From Chloroflexota bacterium (GTDB lineage: Bacteria > Chloroflexota > Anaerolineae > Aggregatilineales > Phototrophicaceae), in contig JACAES010000075.1 in the NCBI GenBank assembly GCA_013388735.1, positions 60,712-124,711 on the forward strand: 64,000 nt of DNA. Reading direction: 5' to 3'. Both the position numbers and the translations under genes were made by a program. This document shows positions 35,707-45,050 of the stretch, one piece after another; position 1 is the stretch's first letter; every line of letters begins with the position of its first letter. Below the pieces are notes generated by a model. The model saw nothing but the letters and a program-made list of their open reading frames with translations, did not search any database and had not been told where the DNA came from.

Positions 35707-36720
35707 CTACTGCCATGCCGATGCGCCCGGTATGGGGGTGGCGGCGAGAACATCCTGAACGATGGTGCGGGCGGTGATGTCCTTGATGCGCGCTGCCGGG
35801 CCGACGATGATACGGTGCGACAGCGTGGCTTCTGCCAGGGCTTTCACGTCGTCCGGGATGACGTAATCGCGCCCGGCCATCGCTGCCCGCGCCTGCGAGG
35901 TGCGAAACAGTGCCAGCGACCCACGCGGGCTGCTGCCCAGGTAAACGTCCGGGTGCTGGCGGGAAGCATTCGCCAGATCAACGATGTATTTTTTAATTTC
36001 GTCGGCGACGTAAATCTGCCGGATGGCCTGCTGGGCGGCCAGCAGTTCCTGCACGCTGACGGCCTGCTTGATGTTATTGATCGGATGGTCGTACTGCTGC
36101 GCCGAAAGCACCGTCAGCTCTTCGGCGGGGCTGGGATAACCAAGCTGGATGCGCAGCATGAAGCGGTCTAACTGCGCTTCCGGCAGTGGGAAAGTCCCTT
36201 CGTATTCAATCGGGTTCTGCGTAGCGAGGATGATGAAGGGGTCTTCCATAGCGTAGGTTACGCCGTCCACCGTGATCTGGCGTTCTTCCATCGCTTCCAG
36301 CAGGGCGGCCTGGGTTTTGGGCGTGGCGCGGTTGATCTCGTCGGCCAACACGATCTGAGCCATGATCGGCCCGGCGCGAAATTCAAACTCCCGCGTTTTC
36401 TGATTAAAGAGCGATACGCCGGTGATGTCGGACGGCAGCATATCGGGGGTGAATTGGATGCGGCTGAAGGTGCAGCCGATGGTGCGGGCAATTGCTTTCG
36501 CCAGCATGGTTTTGCCGACACCGGGGATGTCTTCAATCAGGATATGACCCCGGCTGAGCAGACCAAGCGCGGTCAGCCGGACTTCATTACGTTTGCCGAT
36601 GATGACCTGGTTGATGCTCTGGACGATACGTTCGGCCACGTTCTGGGCCAGGGCTGCCGGGTGCTGCTGATTGCTGCCTACTCGTGGTGTCTGGCGCGTA
36701 TCTTGAGGATATTCGGGCAT
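35707..36720 (-). CDS. MoxR-family AAA+ ATPase (second copy)
   Basis: A 337-residue MoxR ATPase. Walker [13 protein letters not shown] (about 66), Walker [16 protein letters not shown] (about 125), sensor [22 protein letters not shown]. The P-loop GVGKT differs from GLAKT of the copy at 159, so the two belong to different MoxR subgroups and probably serve different partners. Forms a two-gene unit with the DUF58 gene at 34446. Confidence 0.94.
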   Translation of the reverse strand: MPEYPQDTRQTPRVGSNQQHPAALAQNVAERIVQSINQVIIGKRNEVRLTALGLLSRGHILIEDIPGVGKTMLAKAIARTIGCTFSRIQFTPDMLPSDITGVSLFNQKTREFEFRAGPIMAQIVLADEINRATPKTQAALLEAMEERQITVDGVTYAMEDPFIILATQNPIEYEGTFPLPEAQLDRFMLRIQLGYPSPAEELTVLSAQQYDHPINNIKQAVSVQELLAAQQAIRQIYVADEIKKYIVDLANASRQHPDVYLGSSPRGSLALFRTSQARAAMAGRDYVIPDDVKALAEATLSHRIIVGPAARIKDITARTIVQDVLAATPIPGASAWQ

Positions 36721-36827
36721 AAGACCTGCTTTTCTTGAGTTACTGCTGCTCGACGATAGAACCAGTATAGCGAAAGATGTGTTGATGAGAACCCCGGATG
36801 TCAGTCACGAAAGGCCGTGAGGGTGAC

Positions 36828-36855
36828 TTGCCGATTGTATAGTGTTTAGTATAAT
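36828..36855 (+). promoter_or_regulatory. Candidate promoter of the roadblock-pyrG unit
   Basis: TTGCCG (36828-36833) and perfect TATAAT (36850-36855), 16-base spacer, about 160 bases before the roadblock gene. A small hairpin TCACG-AAAGGC-CGTGA lies just upstream (36804-36819). The rest of the 294-base gap (36721-37014) is AT-rich and shows no gene. Confidence 0.5.
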
Positions 36856-37014
36856 AAATCTCGGTTGGTGCGCGCCAGCATCATCCGTTTTAATTTTATG
36901 ACCACATTTCCAGAATTACGTAGTAAAATTGGTTGACAGCAGTTACAGCGTTTCAGGCCTCTTTCCAAAACATATCTGCTGCCCTATGCGGGCACTTTTG
37001 AGAGGAGTACACTT

Positions 37015-37386
37015 ATGGCGAAATCGCGGACTGAATTGATGGTTGACCGCCTGCGTGATCTTCAGTCCACTACGCCGGAGATCGAAGCTTCTGCGGTGGT
37101 GAGCGTGGACGGCCTGATTATGGCCTCCTCATTACCGGCGGGCGTGGAGGAAGATCGCGTTTCGGCGATGTCTGCGGCCATGCTTTCCCTGGGCGAGCGT
37201 ATTTCCAATGAACTGGGGAGAGGTCTACTCGACCAGGTGTATATCAAGGGGAAAGAAGGCTACGTCATTCTGATGTCTGTCGGTGAAGAGGCGGTCTTAA
37301 CCACCCTAGTGCGCGAAGGCGCGAAACTCGGTCTAATCTTTCTCGATATGCGCCGGACGGCGGACGATCTGGAAAAGCTGGTCTGA
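37015..37386 (+). CDS. Roadblock/LC7 domain protein
   Basis: A 123-residue single roadblock/LC7 domain: ASAVVSVDGLIMASSLPAGVEED, a central helix AAMLSLGERISNELG, and VILMSVGEEAVLTTLVREGAKLGL. Such proteins are GTPase-activating or scaffolding partners of Ras-like GTPases (MglB; CvnB in actinobacterial conservons). A CvnD/MglA-type GTPase gene lies at 40318-40848, and this protein is its natural candidate partner. GAGAGGAG precedes the ATG. A terminator follows. Confidence 0.92.
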   Translation: MAKSRTELMVDRLRDLQSTTPEIEASAVVSVDGLIMASSLPAGVEEDRVSAMSAAMLSLGERISNELGRGLLDQVYIKGKEGYVILMSVGEEAVLTTLVREGAKLGLIFLDMRRTADDLEKLV

Positions 37387-37429
37387 CCAGGCTGCACCTG
37401 TCTGACCCCAAGATGCTGCCATCGAAAAC

Positions 37430-37476
37430 CGGCGGGGTGATGAGTGCGCTGTACTCCCCCGCCGCGCTTTTTGTTT
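37430..37476 (+). terminator. Rho-independent terminator after the roadblock gene
   Basis: CGGCGGGG (37430-37437) pairs with CCCCGCCG (37457-37464), with an inner GAGT/ACTC pairing, followed by CGC and TTTTTGTTT. Confidence 0.8.
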
Positions 37477-37484
37477 GAGTATGA

Positions 37485-39197
<1,713 letters not shown>

Positions 39198-39202
39198 AAT
39201 TT

Positions 39203-40249
39203 ATGTCAATTGAAAGTTATCTGCGCGCGATGCCGAAGGTCGAGCTGTATGTTCAGCTTGAGGGGGCGATGCAGAAAGAAACCTTGCTGGTGATCGCCGA
39301 GCAGAACGATATTCCTGACACGCTAAAACATTTCAAGCAGTGGGCGGCTTTAATTGAGCAGCCGGATTATCAACATCTGGACGATCTGGTGCGCGTGACG
39401 AGCGCGTGGTTGCAGCAGCCAGATGATCTGACCCGTGTGGTGTACGAGCTTGGCGTAAACCTGGCAAAACAGAACGTGCGTTACGCCGAAGTCAGCGTTG
39501 TGCCGCTGCTGTATATGGAAAACGGGCTGACGTTCGAGCAGTTTTTATCGGCCATCAATGATGGCCGTGATCGTGTGGCGCGTGGGTGGGGGGTTCAACT
39601 GGCGTGGGTGTTGATGCTGCCGCGCGATCAGCCGCGCCGGGCCGACGATTTCCTGCGCTGGGTGACCAGCACCGCAGCTAAACGAGGTGGGGTGGTGGCG
39701 CTTGGTTTGACCGGGCCGGATAATGCGCAACCGGCGGCGCAGTTTGAGCGCCCGTTCCGAAATGCGATCAAAAAGGGTGTGCCTCGCGTTGTTCAGGCCG
39801 GAGATGTTACCGGGGGGCAGGGGATTCTGGATGTAATTACCCACTTGCAGCCGGATCGAATTGTCGGCGGGTGGGGCGCGCTGGAGTCGTCGGATGCACT
39901 GAGCGCGCTGGTCGAGCAGCATATCCCGGTAAACCTGAGCATGGCGCGGGATTTGCGCCGGGGGGCTGTGGCTTCTTACGCGACTTACCCGCTGCGTCGG
40001 TTTTTGGACGAAGGCGTTACGGTTACGTTGGGGACAGCGATGCCGGAACTATACAAAACGAATCTGACCCAGGAGTATCTGGCAGCCTTTGAGCAGGTTG
40101 GGGGCGCACTGGATGAACTGGAAGAAATCGCACTGAACGCGGTGCGCAGCAGCTTGCTGCCGGATGATGAAAAACACCGGATGCTGGCGGCGTTCTCCGA
40201 GGAATATGCACGCCTGCGCGCCGAGCATGTGACGTCGGCGCAGGCATAA
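39203..40249 (+). CDS. Adenosine deaminase-like protein without catalytic residues
   Basis: A 348-residue protein aligning along its length with adenosine/AMP deaminases, but with the active site erased. The metal motif HxH is Tyr16-x-Gln18 (ELYVQLEGAM). The HAGE motif is QAGD (198-201), RIGHG is RIVGGWG, TSN is absent, and the final NTDDP is GTAMP (278-282). All four expected metal ligands and the catalytic Glu, His and Asp differ, so deamination is very unlikely. The frame is intact over full length, so it is not a decayed gene. TGAGGA lies 10 bases before ATG 39203; it is read directly after pyrG. A binding or regulatory role is inferred. Confidence 0.85.
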   Translation: MSIESYLRAMPKVELYVQLEGAMQKETLLVIAEQNDIPDTLKHFKQWAALIEQPDYQHLDDLVRVTSAWLQQPDDLTRVVYELGVNLAKQNVRYAEVSVVPLLYMENGLTFEQFLSAINDGRDRVARGWGVQLAWVLMLPRDQPRRADDFLRWVTSTAAKRGGVVALGLTGPDNAQPAAQFERPFRNAIKKGVPRVVQAGDVTGGQGILDVITHLQPDRIVGGWGALESSDALSALVEQHIPVNLSMARDLRRGAVASYATYPLRRFLDEGVTVTLGTAMPELYKTNLTQEYLAAFEQVGGALDELEEIALNAVRSSLLPDDEKHRMLAAFSEEYARLRAEHVTSAQA

Positions 40250-40275
40250 ACACCTTATGTGTGTGAGGGAATCAA

Positions 40276-40298
40276 AAGGCCGGGTGTTCCCCGGCCTT
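40276..40298. terminator. Bidirectional terminator between convergent genes
   Basis: Perfect 9-bp stem AAGGCCGGG (40276-40284) and CCCGGCCTT (40290-40298), 5-base loop. On the minus strand TTGATT follows, favouring the GTPase transcript. Confidence 0.8.
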
Positions 40299-40317
40299 GA
40301 TGTTCAGCCAGAAAGGC

Positions 40318-40848
40318 TTACGGTGCCGATCGTTCTTTCTTGAGCAGCTGCACCATTTGCAGAAGCACCTGCCGGACACTGCTCTTCTGGGTGGCGACGC
40401 AGGGCATCACGGTGACATCCACACCTGCTTTGGTGCCGCGCCGCACTTCGGCCAGTTTGGCCGCGCCGTCGAGGTCGGTTTTGTTGGCGACCACCAGATG
40501 CGGGACGGTCACAAAGCTAGAAAACAGGTTGATGAGTTCAGCTGCATCCGGGAAGGATGGCGCATCGGTGCTGTCCACCAGGACGATAAAGCCGCTCATT
40601 TCGCTTGAAAGAATTTGCCACATAAAATCAAAACGAGTCTGACCCGGCGTGCCGTACAGATAGAGCGTGTCACCGTCCAGTTGGACACGACCATAGTCCA
40701 TTGCGACGGTGGTTTCAGCTTTGATTCCTTTGTCCTCGGTCGTGATTTTCTTCTCGGTTGAAACGACGGGAATATCAGAAATGGTTTTGATAAACTCTGT
40801 TTTCCCGGAGTTGAACGGCCCAGTGACAACGATCTTGAAAGCAGACAC
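40318..40848 (-). CDS. Conservon-type (CvnD/MglA-like) small GTPase
   Basis: A 176-residue Ras-like GTPase of the prokaryotic CvnD class. P-loop GPFNSGKT (10-17), switch region with TTVAMDYGRVQL, LYGTPGQTRFDFMWQ (the G3 Asp is replaced within YGTPGQ, as in CvnD proteins), and the G4 motif ANKTDL. Start is GTG 40848: AAGGAGG sits 6 bases ahead, whereas the longer reading to 40887 has no ribosome site. It ends the signalling gene run that starts at 46976. The roadblock protein at 37015 is the probable partner. Confidence 0.92.
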   Translation of the reverse strand: MSAFKIVVTGPFNSGKTEFIKTISDIPVVSTEKKITTEDKGIKAETTVAMDYGRVQLDGDTLYLYGTPGQTRFDFMWQILSSEMSGFIVLVDSTDAPSFPDAAELINLFSSFVTVPHLVVANKTDLDGAAKLAEVRRGTKAGVDVTVMPCVATQKSSVRQVLLQMVQLLKKERSAP

Positions 40849-40922
40849 GGGAACCCTCCTTGAGGGGTCAAACAGTGCATTCTGCACTTTATTGTACGTT
40901 GAAAGATACCCTGCTGCAAGCG

Positions 40923-41672
40923 TCAGGTGTTTTGTTCCGACAGGTGCTTAAAATCCATAAAACGATAGCCGACACCGCGTTCGGTCAGGATATACTTTGG
41001 GCTGGCCGGGTCTTGCTCGATCTTGTCACGCAGATAGTTGACGTAAAGCCGAACATAGTGGGCTTCATCCCGATACTCATAGCCCCAGACTTTTGCTAGT
41101 AGCTGATCGTGTGGCACCGTCCAGCCGGCATTTTCGACCAGATGATAAAGCAGGCGATATTCAGTCGGTCGCAGCTTGATATGCTCACCGTTTACGATCA
41201 CCTCGCGCTGATTAAAGTCAATGCTCAGCCGGTCGTCAATCTTCAGGACAGCCTGCTCCGGCGAAGCTGATGGCATACTGGCGCGCCGCAGGACAGCTTT
41301 GATGCGGCTGGAAAGCTCGCGCGGGCCAAAAGGCTTGGTGATGTAGTCGTCCGCGCCAAGTTCGAGGCCGTACACTTTGTCGTTTTCTTCACCTTTGGCA
41401 GTGAGCATAATGACCGGTATGTTTGAAAACTCGCGCAGCATCCGCAGCGTTTCGTATCCATCGAGTTCCGGCATCATAATATCGAGCAGCACCACGTCGG
41501 GCAGCTTGGTGCGGACAGCTTCGAGGGCTTGCAGGCCGTCTCGCGCCTCGATAACCTGATGGCCTTCCAGTTCCAGGTTCATACGGATGAAGCCGATCAT
41601 ACGCGGCTCATCATCTACGACCAGGATGCGCTTTCCGTCTCGTTGACCCGCTCGTGGGAGTTTCGCCGTCAT
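40923..41672 (-). CDS. OmpR/PhoB-family response regulator
   Basis: A 249-residue regulator. Receiver domain (about 15-130) with DDEPRM pocket, Asp in [12 protein letters not shown] (about 62), Thr in MLTAKG and Lys in ITKPFGPRE; winged-helix output domain (about 150-240) with [16 protein letters not shown] and [20 protein letters not shown]. Expected to bind DNA as a phosphorylated dimer. No histidine kinase gene is adjacent; instead it follows an FHA/PP2C/Ser-Thr kinase cluster, so cross-talk is possible. Confidence 0.95.
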   Translation of the reverse strand: MTAKLPRAGQRDGKRILVVDDEPRMIGFIRMNLELEGHQVIEARDGLQALEAVRTKLPDVVLLDIMMPELDGYETLRMLREFSNIPVIMLTAKGEENDKVYGLELGADDYITKPFGPRELSSRIKAVLRRASMPSASPEQAVLKIDDRLSIDFNQREVIVNGEHIKLRPTEYRLLYHLVENAGWTVPHDQLLAKVWGYEYRDEAHYVRLYVNYLRDKIEQDPASPKYILTERGVGYRFMDFKHLSEQNT

Positions 41673-41685
41673 AGAACAAAATATT

Positions 41686-41931
41686 TCAGTCGTTACGCCA
41701 CAACTGCGGGAAGTCGGTGCCGGCGTCCGGGTCGGGCATGATCTGGATCAGATTAATGCGCGACCAGGGAAACATGACGGTTGTAACGCCTTCGTCCAAC
41801 CAGTCCACTTCCCGATCTTTCCGGTCGCGGGGGTTCTTGCCGATAATCATGATGTCGGACGGGCTGGGTAGTTCGTCAACATCCAGTTTGATCGGTTCAG
41901 CGTTTGCAACATGAATGAGAAGGGTAATCAT
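41686..41931 (-). CDS. Small protein of unknown function
   Basis: An 81-residue acidic protein, starting [20 protein letters not shown], containing [19 protein letters not shown] and ending [15 protein letters not shown]. No family recognised and no membrane segment. ATG 41931 has GGAGAGG just upstream. Its place between the FHA protein and the response regulator suggests it belongs to the same transcript. Confidence 0.7.
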   Translation of the reverse strand: MITLLIHVANAEPIKLDVDELPSPSDIMIIGKNPRDRKDREVDWLDEGVTTVMFPWSRINLIQIMPDPDAGTDFPQLWRND

Positions 41932-41998
41932 ATCCTCTCCGATAAGTGATTGTGGTTGAGTACGTGAGAACCGTGCATGGAACTTGTCCCGTCGTACA

Positions 41999-42502
41999 CT
42001 ACTTAAAGTAGATATGAGCAACCAGCTTGCCGAGGCGAATTTCGTCGCCGTCACGAAGAATGCGCGGCTGCTCCGGCACGAGCCGCTGCCCGTTCAGATG
42101 CGTGCCATTGGCGCTGCCCATATCCACCAGCGTGAGCGTATCCTCGTTACGATAGATCGCGGCGTGAATGCGCGATACACCTTTATCGAGCGCACCGAAA
42201 GGCGTCAGGTCTACGTCGGGTTTTTGCGGGCTGGTGGCATCGGTGCGTCCAAGAATCGTTCTCTTAGCCGGTTGAATGATGACAGGCTGAGAAGAATCGC
42301 GGATATGAATGATGATCGAAGCGTCCTGACCGAAGCGCGCCGTACCCCAGGTTGCTTTGGCGGCCAGGTCATTTGCGGACTGGTCAAGCTGTTTGGTCGG
42401 CAGGACGGTATTACCTGGCCCACCTTTTAAACTCTGGCCGCATTCCTCGCAAAAAAGCATTCCTTCGAGGTTTTTCGATCCACAGTAAGGACAGGTGATC
42501 AT
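41999..42502 (-). CDS. Zinc-ribbon FHA-domain protein
   Basis: A 167-residue protein. Residues 1-27 form a zinc ribbon (CPYCGSK and CEECGQ, four Cys). Residues about 68-165 form an FHA domain, which binds phosphothreonine peptides, with the ILGRTD strand, GVSRIHAAIY (Ser and His of the phosphate pocket), and MGSANGTHLNG (Asn-Gly). The stop and start with the J-VWA gene overlap by one base (TAATG). It is a probable reader of the kinase encoded upstream at 45051-46976. Confidence 0.93.
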   Translation of the reverse strand: MITCPYCGSKNLEGMLFCEECGQSLKGGPGNTVLPTKQLDQSANDLAAKATWGTARFGQDASIIIHIRDSSQPVIIQPAKRTILGRTDATSPQKPDVDLTPFGALDKGVSRIHAAIYRNEDTLTLVDMGSANGTHLNGQRLVPEQPRILRDGDEIRLGKLVAHIYFK

Positions 42503-43998
42503 TAAGACATGTCCTCATTCGATGGTCCCAACAGCAGGAAACGAGTCTGATATTTGAGGGTCTTTCGCCCTGCATCTGACAGATTACTGGTATGTGCGAC
42601 GCGGCGCGCTTCGGAGCGTGCCTGGTTGGCGAGTTCTTCTTCGCCCATTGCCAGCAGGCGCGTTGCCAGGTTTTCCAGCCGCCGCGTTGCTTCGCGGATG
42701 TCGCCGCTGGCGAGGGCTTCCTGAGCGCGCTCCTGCATTCGATACAGCGTGAGTTTACCCAGGGCATCGAGGATGACATTCGGCGGGTCTTCCGGGGGGG
42801 GATTTTCGTTGACTTCGAGAGAGATGTCGCTGAGGCTCTGGAAGTATTGGTTCTGATTTGACAGCACATCACCGGCGGCGACCAGCCGCGCCACCGAACG
42901 AAAGCCGAGCGGCATGTTGGCCGGCAACTGGAACTGCAAGAGGACAGATATATGACGGTTGGCTTGCAGGCTGCCAAGCTGTATATATCCGTCATCAATC
43001 GCCAGTGGTTGAGGATGCGGAGAGAGTTTAAAGGCCGATTCGAGTTTTACGTCCGGGTCTGGTGCGACGGAGAGGCGCACCCGTTCGGCAAAGGCATTGG
43101 ACAGATTGCGCACGTGGTTGTTGAGGAAACTGACGACCGCGCTGGCAGAGTTTATGTAAGATGACGTTCCGCCGGTGACAGAGGCCAACTGGTCGAGAAA
43201 TTCATCATTCCATTCCTGCCCAAGTCCCATCGCACTGATGCTGATGCCTTGTTCAGCGGCCTTGCGGGCTAGTTCGATACAGCTATCGTGGTCGCCAAAA
43301 GTGTTGCCGTCGGTCAGCATGACTACATGGTTGACGAGCCTGGGGCCAAGAAAACGGCGGTTTTGTTCTACACCAGCGGAGAGTCCCTTGAAGATTTCCG
43401 TTCCGCCAGAAGCGATCATCATGCTGATTTTGGCCTTGAGCGCCTGTTTGTTCTGAACAGGCGTGGCCGGAATGATAACCTCGGCGCGATCATTAAAGCT
43501 GACCACCGAAAGAATATCGCCTTCCGAAAGCTGGTTGACGATTTCATGGGCGGCGACCTTCACCTTATCCAGGCGGGTGCCATTCATTGAATTGCTGTGA
43601 TCGAGAACCAGGGTAAGGTTAAGCCGCGTTTCGTGCTTCTGATCCTGGTCACGCGCGCGGGGGTCAGGGTAAATTTCGGCCAACAGGTAAATGACCTGGG
43701 CTTCGGGCAGGGGGACGATGGCTCTTTTGCTTGGCGTAACCCGCAGGGAGAAGTTCAGATTATCCTCGGAGCGATGACGGGCAACCTGACTGTCATAGGC
43801 GCGACGGCGATCGGCATCAATCAGGAGTTCATAGGCAACGGTGACATCCTGAAACTGCACCGCCGCGCCAGGATTATTCTGATTGGCGTCGGGATGCAGG
43901 CGTCGCGCTACGCGACGGTAAGCCGACTTAATCTCGTCGGTCGAAGCATCGGTCGAAACGCCCAGGGTGATATAAGGGTCAACGCTCGTTACAGCCAT
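42502..43998 (-). CDS. J-domain / von Willebrand A-domain protein
   Basis: A 498-residue fusion. N-terminal J domain (residues 6-70): PYITLGVSTDASTDEIKSAY with the HPD motif in RRLHPDANQ, which implies docking with a DnaK-type Hsp70. A linker leads to a VWA domain (about 118-300) with complete MIDAS (VLDHSNSM, mid Thr, MLTDGNTFGD), then a beta-sandwich and a C-terminal helical bundle. VWA proteins of this type bind protein partners through the metal. It sits between PP2C and FHA genes, an arrangement I do not recognise as a described module. Confidence 0.9.
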   Translation of the reverse strand: MAVTSVDPYITLGVSTDASTDEIKSAYRRVARRLHPDANQNNPGAAVQFQDVTVAYELLIDADRRRAYDSQVARHRSEDNLNFSLRVTPSKRAIVPLPEAQVIYLLAEIYPDPRARDQDQKHETRLNLTLVLDHSNSMNGTRLDKVKVAAHEIVNQLSEGDILSVVSFNDRAEVIIPATPVQNKQALKAKISMMIASGGTEIFKGLSAGVEQNRRFLGPRLVNHVVMLTDGNTFGDHDSCIELARKAAEQGISISAMGLGQEWNDEFLDQLASVTGGTSSYINSASAVVSFLNNHVRNLSNAFAERVRLSVAPDPDVKLESAFKLSPHPQPLAIDDGYIQLGSLQANRHISVLLQFQLPANMPLGFRSVARLVAAGDVLSNQNQYFQSLSDISLEVNENPPPEDPPNVILDALGKLTLYRMQERAQEALASGDIREATRRLENLATRLLAMGEEELANQARSEARRVAHTSNLSDAGRKTLKYQTRFLLLGPSNEDMS

Positions 43999-44016
43999 AA
44001 CAGCACTACAATTCCA

Positions 44017-45021
44017 CTATCCCGGTATTTGTAAAACAATCGCCGTAATATTATCCGTCCCGCCGTGCGTATTGGCTAGTGCCACCAGCTTATCACAGGC
44101 TTCCTGCGGGTTGTCGAACTTCATAACGATCTCAGAGATTTCCTCTTCGTTGACCATATTCCACAGGCCGTCACTGCACAGCAGCAGTTTGGACTTTGGC
44201 GGCAAACGCCGCGTGAGGGCATCTACTTCGACATTTTCGCTCTGGCCCAGGGCGCGGTAAAGCACGTTGCGCTGGTTATGATTAAGCGCTTCTTCTGGGG
44301 TGATCTGGTCGAGTTCAACCAGGCGCTGCACGAGGGAATGGTCACGGGTAATTTTTTCCAGGCCGTCTTTGGTAATCAGATAAATACGGCTGTCGCCAAC
44401 GTGGACGATATAGGCAAGGTCGTTGATGATGGCGACGGCTGTCAGGGTTGTGCCGCCTTCCGGCACTCTGGCGATAATATCGGCGTTGGCTTTTTGCACT
44501 GCTGCGATCATGGCTTCGGTGACGGGCATCCGGTCGGCATCATTTTCGCCGCGAAGCATGGGCAGGCATACGTTGGCCGTGATACTGGAAGCCACGACCT
44601 GTGCTGCCATAGCGGAGGCTTTTTCGCCGTCATGATGCCCGCCCATGCCATCGGCCACGATAAAGAGGCCAAAATCTGGGCGCTGGTCGGCGCTGCGACT
44701 GGTCGTGAAGAGGGAAAACACCGAATCCTGGTTAGCATTACGAACCATGCCGACATCGGTTGACTGGCCGAAGCGGAGATGTTCGTTGCTGGAAGAGATC
44801 ACCGTCTCAGGTGGGAGGGGACGAGTCGCGCCATCACCGGGCGAGGGCGGCGCGGCATGGTTGGTTTCCGTATCAACCGGGGCAGCATCCACCTCTCTAG
44901 AGGCGGCCTGCGTGGGCGGGATGAGTGGTGTGGTTTCTTTTTCCAACTCGGTTTCGGGCGCTGCCGGTTTTTCCGGTGGTTTGGAACCGGGCTGGCTGAA
45001 AAAGCGGCGGAACAAATCCAT
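44017..45021 (-). CDS. PP2C-family Ser/Thr protein phosphatase
   Basis: A 334-residue phosphatase. A disordered Pro/Glu-rich N-terminus (1-85) precedes the PPM catalytic domain (about 86-332). All metal-site motifs are seen: STDVGMVRNANQD, IVADGMGGHHDGE, LLLCSDGLWNMV and GGTDNITAIVL. It is the natural opponent of the kinase encoded directly upstream, 29 bases away. Confidence 0.95.
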   Translation of the reverse strand: MDLFRRFFSQPGSKPPEKPAAPETELEKETTPLIPPTQAASREVDAAPVDTETNHAAPPSPGDGATRPLPPETVISSSNEHLRFGQSTDVGMVRNANQDSVFSLFTTSRSADQRPDFGLFIVADGMGGHHDGEKASAMAAQVVASSITANVCLPMLRGENDADRMPVTEAMIAAVQKANADIIARVPEGGTTLTAVAIINDLAYIVHVGDSRIYLITKDGLEKITRDHSLVQRLVELDQITPEEALNHNQRNVLYRALGQSENVEVDALTRRLPPKSKLLLCSDGLWNMVNEEEISEIVMKFDNPQEACDKLVALANTHGGTDNITAIVLQIPG

Positions 45022-45050
45022 GATCTTAAAACTCCAGTCGTGGATACAGA

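Noticed and set aside
36935..36940. TTGACA as a second promoter of the roadblock gene
   Set aside because: No acceptable -10 box lies 15-19 bases downstream.
36721..37014. tRNA or small RNA gene in the long gap before the roadblock gene
   Set aside because: No cloverleaf arms or CCA end found; only a promoter and a short hairpin are visible.
39203..40249. Annotation as a working adenosine deaminase
   Set aside because: All expected metal and catalytic residues are replaced; only the fold is supported.
42202..42998. Alternative frame at 42411-42998 as a separate gene
   Set aside because: It overlaps the J-VWA gene in another frame and shows Ser/Arg-rich noise without motifs.
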